NCBI GenBank assembly: GCA_016763915.1 | Contig: JAESSX010000347.1 | Span: 1-5,255 of the forward strand | Length of the DNA stretch: 5,255 nt | Direction: 5' to 3' | Source: Rhodospirillales bacterium | GTDB taxonomy: Bacteria > Pseudomonadota > Alphaproteobacteria > Rhodospirillales_A > Casp-alpha2 | Shown here: piece after piece, positions 1 through 3,715 of the stretch | Numbering within the stretch: the first letter of the stretch is position 1 | How the letters are laid out: every line of letters starts with the position of its first letter | Notes under the pieces: model-generated | The model's input: the letters and a program-made list of their open reading frames with translations, nothing else | The model's database searches: none | Told to the model about the DNA's origin: nothing | Translations under genes and position numbers: made by a program

Positions 1-1184
1 GCTTGGGCCGGGAAATGGACCTGTTCCACCTGCAAGACGTGGCCGTCGGCTCGGTGTTCTGGCACCCTAAGGGATGGACGTTGTACCGGTCGTTGCGCAG
101 CTATATGCGCGGGCGGCTGGAGAAGGCCGGCTACCGCGAGGTCAACACGCCGCAGATGGTCGATCGCGTGTTGTGGGAAGCCTCCGGCCATTGGGAAAAA
201 TTCCGCGAGAACATGTTTACCACCGACGTGGAGGATACGGTTCTGGCGCTCAAGCCGATGAACTGCCCGTGTCATGTGCAGATCTTCAAACAGGGCATCA
301 CCAGTTACCGGGACCTTCCCATCCGCATGGCCGAGTTTGGGTCGTGTCACCGCAACGAGCCGTCCGGCGCGCTGTTTGGGCTGATGCGGGTGCGCGCCTT
401 CGTGCAGGACGACGCCCACATCTTCTGTACCGAAGACCAGATCACGTCGGAAACGCAGGCGTTCTGCACCTTGCTGATGAGCGTTTACAAGGACTTGGGC
501 TTCGAGGACGTGGTGGTGCAGTTTTCCGACCGGCCTGAGGTGCGCGCCGGGACCGATGAGACCTGGGACAAGGCCGAACAGGCCTTGCGCGACGCCACCG
601 AGGCGACGGGCCTGCAAACCGAACTGAACCCCGGCGATGGCGCTTTTTACGGTCCGAAACTGGACTTCGTTCTGCGCGATGCGATCGGCCGCGAATGGCA
701 ATGCGGCACCCTGCAGGTGGACTTCGTGCTGCCCGAGCGGCTGGACGCGCACTACATCGGCGAAGACGGCGCCAAACACCGCCCGGTCATGCTGCACCGG
801 GCTATTCTGGGCTCGTTCGAGCGGTTTCTGGGCATTCTCATCGAACACTATGCCGGCAAATTCCCGTTGTGGCTGGCGCCGCTACAGGTCGTTGTCGCCA
901 CCATCACCAACGACGCCGACGACTATGCGGCCGAGGTGATGGCCGAACTGGAAGCCGCCGGGCTGCGCGCCGAACTGGATGTCCGCAACGAAAAGATCAA
1001 TTACAAGATTCGCGAACACAGCCACGCCAAGGTGCCGGTGATTATGGTAATCGGGGCCAAGGAAGCCGCCGAGGGCACCGTGGCCGTGCGCCGGTTGGGC
1101 GGCAAAGATCAAGAAATTCTTGCGCTTGAAGAGGCAACCGCTAGACAGCGAGACGAGGCGGCTGCTCCGCTGGCAGAATCTTGA
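1..1184 (+). CDS. thrS: Threonyl-tRNA synthetase, C-terminal part (5' end outside window)
   Basis: Class II synthetase that charges tRNA-Thr in the cytoplasm. The frame is open from base 3 (bases 1-2 finish an earlier codon) and begins at [11 protein letters not shown], the start of the catalytic core; the TTG there is internal, not a start. Counting from base 3, motif 1 lies near residues 45-72, motif 2 at 110-137 with Arg117 and motif 3 at 265-280 with Arg274. The zinc ligands Cys88, His139 and His265 have exactly the spacing of E. coli Cys334, His385 and His511 (51 and 126 residues). Gln135, Asp137, Tyr216, Gln233 and Gln238 match E. coli active-site positions. Residues about 290-385 are the anticodon-binding domain, with Asn329 and Arg363 matching E. 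coli Asn575 and Arg609. About 246 residues (TGS and editing domains) are missing upstream. Two substitutions stand out: Cys90 and Phe125, where E. coli has Gly and His. Identity is very secure. Confidence 0.97.
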   Translation, partial: LGREMDLFHLQDVAVGSVFWHPKGWTLYRSLRSYMRGRLEKAGYREVNTPQMVDRVLWEASGHWEKFRENMFTTDVEDTVLALKPMNCPCHVQIFKQGITSYRDLPIRMAEFGSCHRNEPSGALFGLMRVRAFVQDDAHIFCTEDQITSETQAFCTLLMSVYKDLGFEDVVVQFSDRPEVRAGTDETWDKAEQALRDATEATGLQTELNPGDGAFYGPKLDFVLRDAIGREWQCGTLQVDFVLPERLDAHYIGEDGAKHRPVMLHRAILGSFERFLGILIEHYAGKFPLWLAPLQVVVATITNDADDYAAEVMAELEAAGLRAELDVRNEKINYKIREHSHAKVPVIMVIGAKEAAEGTVAVRRLGGKDQEILALEEATARQRDEAAAPLAES

Positions 1185-1194
1185 ATATACACCA

Positions 1195-1217
1195 CCGTAA
1201 TTTTCCGTTTTTTACGG
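1195..1217 (+). repeat. Small inverted repeat after thrS (CCGTAA / TTACGG)
   Basis: CCGTAA at 1195-1200 and TTACGG at 1212-1217 form a perfect 6-bp stem around an 11-nt T-rich loop, 10 nt after the thrS stop codon. No T-run follows the 3' arm, so this is not a convincing intrinsic terminator; transcription probably continues into infC. The same six-base stem recurs just after rplT (2554-2571). The rest of the 92-nt gap holds only a weaker possible long-range pairing (1218-1223 with 1256-1261), which would end just before the infC ribosome binding site. Function is unknown; it could be a 3'-end stability element or chance. Confidence 0.3.
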
Positions 1218-1263
1218 CGTCGGATTCCGGCGAAAGCGGACTGAGCATTGTGTGACCGACGAC

Positions 1264-1279
1264 AGGAGATTTTTAAATA
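1264..1279 (+). promoter_or_regulatory. infC ribosome binding site and AUA start codon
   Basis: AGGAG at 1264-1268 is followed by an 8-nt spacer and then ATA at 1277-1279. The codon directly before, at 1274-1276, is TAA in the same frame, so no longer reading is possible. The codons after ATA read ARRPFNQAP, the expected beginning of alphaproteobacterial IF3. The next ordinary initiator in frame is TTG at 1334, which would delete 19 conserved residues and lacks a good Shine-Dalgarno. Confidence 0.88.
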
Positions 1280-1813
1280 GCCCGACGACCCTTTAATCAG
1301 GCGCCGACCCGAACGGGCCCGCGCGTCAACGAATTGATCGAAGCCGATCCTATACGCGTCGTCGGTGCCGACGGCGAAATGGTCGGCGTTGTTTCCAAAG
1401 AAGAAGGATTGGAGATCGCCTTGGATGAAGGGCTCGACCTTGTCGAGATTTCACCCAACGCGGACCCGCCCGTCTGCAAGATTCTCGACTACGGGAAATA
1501 CAAGTACGAAGCCCAGAAAAAAGCCAACGAGGCGCGCAAAAAGCAAAAGATCATCGAGGTCAAGGAGATCAAGATGCGCCCCGGCATCGATGAGCACGAC
1601 TATCAGGTCAAGATGCGCAGCGTGCAACGGTTTCTCGGCGACGGCGACAAGGTCAAGCTGACCATCCGCTTCCGGGGCCGCGAAATGGCCCACCAGGATC
1701 TGGGCATGAAGGTTCTCGACCGGGTCCGCGCGGACGTGGATGAAGTGGCCAAGGTGGAACAGTTCCCGAAAAGCGAGGGCCGCCTGATGACCATGGTGGT
1801 GGCGCCCAAGTAA
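1277..1813 (+). CDS. infC: Translation initiation factor IF-3, AUA start
   Basis: IF3 binds the 30S subunit, prevents premature joining of 50S and checks the start codon-initiator tRNA pairing. Read from ATA at 1277 the protein has 178 residues, the usual length. Residues 1-75 or so are the N-terminal domain (ARRPFNQAP, then VNELI at 17-21 and [15 protein letters not shown] at 64-78). A lysine-rich linker follows (79-91), then the C-terminal domain with [16 protein letters not shown] (97-112) and the family signature [13 protein letters not shown] (127-139). The start is fixed by the in-frame TAA just upstream, the well-placed AGGAG and the conserved N-terminus. In E. coli infC begins with AUU and IF3 represses its own synthesis by rejecting that codon; an AUA start implies the same loop here, as inference. 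An annotation from TTG at 1334 (159 residues) would be truncated. The gene lies 92 nt after thrS and 159 nt before rpmI. Confidence 0.96.
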   Translation: MARRPFNQAPTRTGPRVNELIEADPIRVVGADGEMVGVVSKEEGLEIALDEGLDLVEISPNADPPVCKILDYGKYKYEAQKKANEARKKQKIIEVKEIKMRPGIDEHDYQVKMRSVQRFLGDGDKVKLTIRFRGREMAHQDLGMKVLDRVRADVDEVAKVEQFPKSEGRLMTMVVAPK

Positions 1814-1829
1814 CCATCTGCCCGGTGAA

Positions 1830-1884
1830 GGGTTTTCTTTTCTTGTCCCTGTCTTGCATTGGTCAAAGGACAAGGGTATAACCC
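1830..1884 (+). promoter_or_regulatory. Stem-loop 1 of the rpmI leader
   Basis: An inner stem pairs CTTGTCC (1842-1848) with GGACAAG (1868-1874), 7 perfect pairs, extendable by two U-G wobbles (1840-1841 with 1875-1876). An outer stem pairs GGGTT (1830-1834) with AACCC (1880-1884), separated by an internal loop. The 19-nt apical loop contains ATTGGT at 1858-1863. This would exist only in transcripts reading through from infC; the same bases overlap a possible promoter. Structure was read by eye, without energy calculation. Confidence 0.45.
1854..1882 (+). promoter_or_regulatory. Possible sigma-70 type promoter for rpmI-rplT
   Basis: TTGCAT (1854-1859) and TATAAC (1877-1882) are separated by 17 bp. 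The -10 matches the consensus at five of six positions and the -35 at three of six. Transcription would begin around 1888-1890, just before stem-loop 2, giving a leader of about 84 nt. The spacing is ideal but the -35 is weak, and the location overlaps stem-loop 1, so this is a tentative call. Confidence 0.35.
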
Positions 1885-1892
1885 GCGCGCAC

Positions 1893-1927
1893 GAGCGGCT
1901 TGAGGCCAATGGCATGCCCAACCGCTC
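1893..1927 (+). promoter_or_regulatory. Stem-loop 2 of the rpmI leader, bulged 12-bp helix
   Basis: GAGCGG (1893-1898) pairs with CCGCTC (1922-1927), TTG (1900-1902) with CAA (1919-1921) and GGC (1904-1906) with GCC (1916-1918). This gives 12 Watson-Crick pairs interrupted by two single-base bulges on the 5' side (C1899 and A1903), with a 9-nt loop at 1907-1915. A helix this regular, in a non-coding gap just upstream of a ribosomal protein gene, suggests a protein-binding or translation-control element. It is not followed by a T-run, so it is not a terminator. Confidence 0.5.
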
Positions 1928-1930
1928 AAT

Positions 1931-1948
1931 TATTCGACCTGTCGAATA
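1931..1948 (+). promoter_or_regulatory. Stem-loop 3 of the rpmI leader, perfect palindrome
   Basis: TATTCGAC (1931-1938) and GTCGAATA (1941-1948) are perfect inverted repeats separated by CT. As RNA the likely form is 7 pairs closing a CCUG tetraloop. It starts 3 nt after stem-loop 2 and ends 12 nt before the rpmI Shine-Dalgarno (AGGA at 1961-1964, 8 nt before the ATG). As DNA it could instead be an operator for a dimeric regulator, but its place inside a run of RNA helices favours an RNA role. Confidence 0.5.
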
Positions 1949-1972
1949 CCAATCAAAACAAGGAAGAATGAA

Positions 1973-2170
1973 ATGCCTAAATTGAAGACCAAATCCAGCG
2001 CCAAAAAGCGGTTTCGCTTGACCGGCACCGGAAAAGTCCGTGGCAGTGCGGCGGGTAAACGCCACGGACTGTCCAAGCGCTCCCAGAAAACGAAACGTAA
2101 CGCCCGTGGCACCATGATCCTTTCCGATGCCGATGCCCGCATCGTTAAGTCATACATGCCGTACGGTTGA
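1973..2170 (+). CDS. rpmI: 50S ribosomal protein L35
   Basis: Small basic protein of the large ribosomal subunit. The product has 65 residues, the family's normal length, and is rich in Lys and Arg. It opens [21 protein letters not shown], with the characteristic LxxKRSxKxKR stretch at about 33-42 and the ending SYMPYG. ATG at 1973 follows AGGA at 1961-1964 by 8 nt. A second, out-of-frame ATG sits 5 nt upstream at 1968 and belongs to a short overlapping frame (see findings). The gene is 15 nt before rplT, so the two are surely cotranscribed. In E. coli L20 represses translation beginning at rpmI; the structured 159-nt leader here makes similar control plausible but does not prove it. Confidence 0.97.
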   Translation: MPKLKTKSSAKKRFRLTGTGKVRGSAAGKRHGLSKRSQKTKRNARGTMILSDADARIVKSYMPYG

Positions 2171-2185
2171 GGGAGGGATTGAGCC

Positions 2186-2551
2186 ATGTCACGCGTTAAA
2201 CGGGGCGTCACCACCCATGCCCGTCACAAAAAAGTCATTGATCGCGCCAAGGGATACCGGGGCCGCAGCAAGAACATCTTCCGCGTCGCCATCGAGCGCG
2301 TCGAGAAAGGCCTGCAATATGCCTATCGCGACCGCCGCACCCGCAAACGGTCTTTCCGGGCGCTGTGGATTCAACGGATCAACGCCGGCACCCGGGAACA
2401 CGGGATGACCTATTCCCAGTTTATCAATGGATTGGGCAAGGCCGGGGTCGAGATCGACCGCAAGATCCTTTCCGATCTGGCGATCAGGGAACCGGACGCC
2501 TTTAAGGCGCTGGTGGACCAGGCCCAGTCGGCTCTCGCCAAAGACGCTTAA
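2186..2551 (+). CDS. rplT: 50S ribosomal protein L20
   Basis: Primary 23S rRNA-binding protein needed early in large-subunit assembly. The product has 121 residues, close to the usual 117-120. The basic N-terminal extension ([25 protein letters not shown], residues 2-26) is clear, as is the globular part with [22 protein letters not shown] (47-68) and YSQFINGL (76-83). The start at 2186 has a strong Shine-Dalgarno, GGAGGG at 2172-2177, 8 nt upstream. In several bacteria L20 is also the autogenous repressor of its own operon; the likely target here would be the leader at 1814-1972. The last codons (around 2527-2537) are complementary to the 5' arm of the terminator that follows the gene, which may matter for pheST expression. 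Confidence 0.98.
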   Translation: MSRVKRGVTTHARHKKVIDRAKGYRGRSKNIFRVAIERVEKGLQYAYRDRRTRKRSFRALWIQRINAGTREHGMTYSQFINGLGKAGVEIDRKILSDLAIREPDAFKALVDQAQSALAKDA

Positions 2552-2592
2552 TTCCGTAAGGAAATTTACGGGGGTTACAATCGGGAGCCGGC
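2527..2592 (+). promoter_or_regulatory. Candidate antiterminator pairing for the pheST attenuator
   Basis: Bases 2527-2537 (GTCGGCTCTCG, inside the last codons of rplT) can pair with 2582-2592 (CGGGAGCCGGC), 11 consecutive pairs including two U-G wobbles. The second segment is the 5' arm of the terminator, so the two structures exclude each other. The upstream segment is transcribed first, while ribosomes finishing rplT would cover it. This is a hypothesis from base complementarity; GC-rich sequence yields such matches by chance fairly often. Confidence 0.3.
2554..2571 (+). repeat. Hairpin directly after rplT (CCGTAA / TTACGG)
   Basis: CCGTAA (2554-2559) and TTACGG (2566-2571) form a perfect 6-bp stem with a 6-nt loop (GGAAAT), 2 nt after the rplT stop codon. 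Two U-G wobbles can extend it outward. An alternative fold pairs TTCC (2552-2555) with GGAA (2560-2563) around a GTAA loop. The hairpin sits between the rplT end and the terminator, inside the loop that the proposed antiterminator pairing would form. The same stem sequence occurs after thrS at 1195-1217. Confidence 0.4.
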
Positions 2593-2622
2593 CTCGCAAC
2601 GCGAGGCGGCTCCCTTTTTTTT
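2583..2622 (+). terminator. Strong intrinsic terminator between rplT and pheS
   Basis: GGGAGCC (2583-2589) pairs with GGCTCCC (2608-2614). After a one-base bulge G the helix continues for 7 more pairs (2591-2597 with 2601-2607) around an AAC loop. Eight T residues follow at 2615-2622. This is a textbook Rho-independent terminator, working only in the plus direction because no T-run flanks the other side. The pheS ATG is at 2642, leaving 19 nt, too little for a promoter plus leader downstream. pheST must therefore be expressed by readthrough or from a promoter at or before the hairpin. Confidence 0.9.
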
Positions 2623-2641
2623 AGGGGCGGAAATACTCGAA

Positions 2642-3712
2642 ATGAATGAACTGGCAAACCTTCGTTCGGAATTGATGGCCGCCCTTGATGCCGCCGCCGG
2701 TCTGGACGATCTTGAGAAAATCCGGGTCTCCGCCCTCGGCAAGAAAGGGCGGATCACCGAATTGATGAAGGGCCTGGGCGCCATGGACGCGGCCGCCCGC
2801 AAACAGGCCGGCCAGTCCCTGAACGCGCTTAAAGGCGACGTCGCCGCCGCCATCGAGGCGAAAAAACAGGCCCTGGGGAATTCCGAACTGGATGCCCGGC
2901 TGGCCGCCGAGACGGTGGATGTGTCTCTTCCGGTGCGCCCGGAACGGGAAGGCCTGGTCCACCCCATCAGTCAGACCATCGACGAGGTGGTGGCGATTTT
3001 GGGCGAACTGGGCTTAAGCGTCGCCGAAGGCCCCGACATCGAGGACGACTGGCACAATTTCACGGCGCTCAATATTCCGCCCGATCACCCGGCACGCCAG
3101 GAACACGATACCTTCTATTTGCCGGGCCAGGGCGAGGACGACCGCATGGTGTTGCGCACCCATACCTCGCCGGTGCAGATTCGCACCATGATGAGGTCCG
3201 ATCCGCCGATCCGGATCATCGTGCCGGGACGGACCTACCGCTGCGATTACGACGCCACCCATTCGCCGATGTTTAATCAGGTCGAAGGCCTGGTGATCGA
3301 CGAGAACACCCACATGGGTCACCTGAAGGGCTGCATCATCGATTTCTGCCGGGCGTTTTTCGGCGTCGACGACCTGCCGGTCCGCTTCCGCCCCAGTTAT
3401 TTCCCGTTTACCGAGCCGTCGGCCGAGGTCGATATCGGTTGCACGCGCGAAGGCGGCGAATTCCGCATCGGTCACGGCGACGACTGGCTGGAAATTCTCG
3501 GTTGCGGAATGGTCAACGCCAAGGTGCTGGAAAACTGCAACATCGATTCGGAAAAATACCAGGGCTTCGCCTTCGGTATGGGGGTGGAACGGATGGCGAT
3601 GCTGAAATACGGCATTGGGGACCTGCGCACGTTTTATGAATCCGACCTCCGCTGGCTGCGCCATTACGGCTTCAGCGCCTTGCGGGTGCCATCCATGGTC
3701 GGGGGGCTTTAG
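2642..3712 (+). CDS. pheS: Phenylalanyl-tRNA synthetase alpha subunit
   Basis: Catalytic subunit of the alpha2-beta2 PheRS, which charges tRNA-Phe. It has 356 residues, against 327 in E. coli. Residues 1-90 form the helical N-terminal arm (coiled coil) that contacts tRNA. The class II core follows: motif 1 region HPISQTIDEVVAILGELG (107-124), THTSPVQ (173-179), motif 2 GRTYRCDYDATHSPMFNQVEG (196-216) with Arg200, FPFTEPSAEVD (254-264) with Glu258, and motif 3 GFAFGMGVERMAMLKYG (308-324). Ala310 corresponds to E. coli Ala294, which sets the size of the amino-acid pocket. An insertion of about 10 residues near 267-281 and a 13-residue C-terminal tail account for much of the extra length and look alphaproteobacterial. 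The Shine-Dalgarno is poor (AGGGG at 2623-2627, 14 nt before ATG, right after the terminator T-run), so translation may be modest. Confidence 0.97.
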   Translation: MNELANLRSELMAALDAAAGLDDLEKIRVSALGKKGRITELMKGLGAMDAAARKQAGQSLNALKGDVAAAIEAKKQALGNSELDARLAAETVDVSLPVRPEREGLVHPISQTIDEVVAILGELGLSVAEGPDIEDDWHNFTALNIPPDHPARQEHDTFYLPGQGEDDRMVLRTHTSPVQIRTMMRSDPPIRIIVPGRTYRCDYDATHSPMFNQVEGLVIDENTHMGHLKGCIIDFCRAFFGVDDLPVRFRPSYFPFTEPSAEVDIGCTREGGEFRIGHGDDWLEILGCGMVNAKVLENCNIDSEKYQGFAFGMGVERMAMLKYGIGDLRTFYESDLRWLRHYGFSALRVPSMVGGL

Positions 3713-3715
3713 GTC

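Noticed and set aside
74..538. Plus-strand open frame of 154 codons inside thrS
   Set aside because: Out-of-frame shadow of thrS; Arg, Gly and Ala rich with no motif.
1185..1276. Intrinsic terminator after thrS
   Set aside because: The CCGTAA/TTACGG stem is short, has an 11-nt loop, and is followed by CGTCGG rather than a T-run.
1334..1813. IF3 starting at TTG 1334 (159 residues)
   Set aside because: It would discard 19 conserved N-terminal residues and has no good Shine-Dalgarno, whereas ATA at 1277 has AGGAG at 8 nt and the family N-terminus.
1931..1948. Palindrome as a mobile-element end or attachment site
   Set aside because: There is no matching copy elsewhere in the window, no transposase or integrase, and no flanking duplication; the setting points to an RNA hairpin or operator.
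1451..2065. 204-codon minus-strand open frame across infC and the rpmI leader
   Set aside because: Most of it is the complement of infC; the translation is compositionally odd and shows no family motif.
2552..2641. A pheM-like Phe-rich leader peptide before the terminator
   Set aside because: No ATG occurs between the rplT stop and the hairpin, and no run of Phe codons is present in any plus frame other than the T-run itself (end of the out-of-frame ORF 2427-2624).
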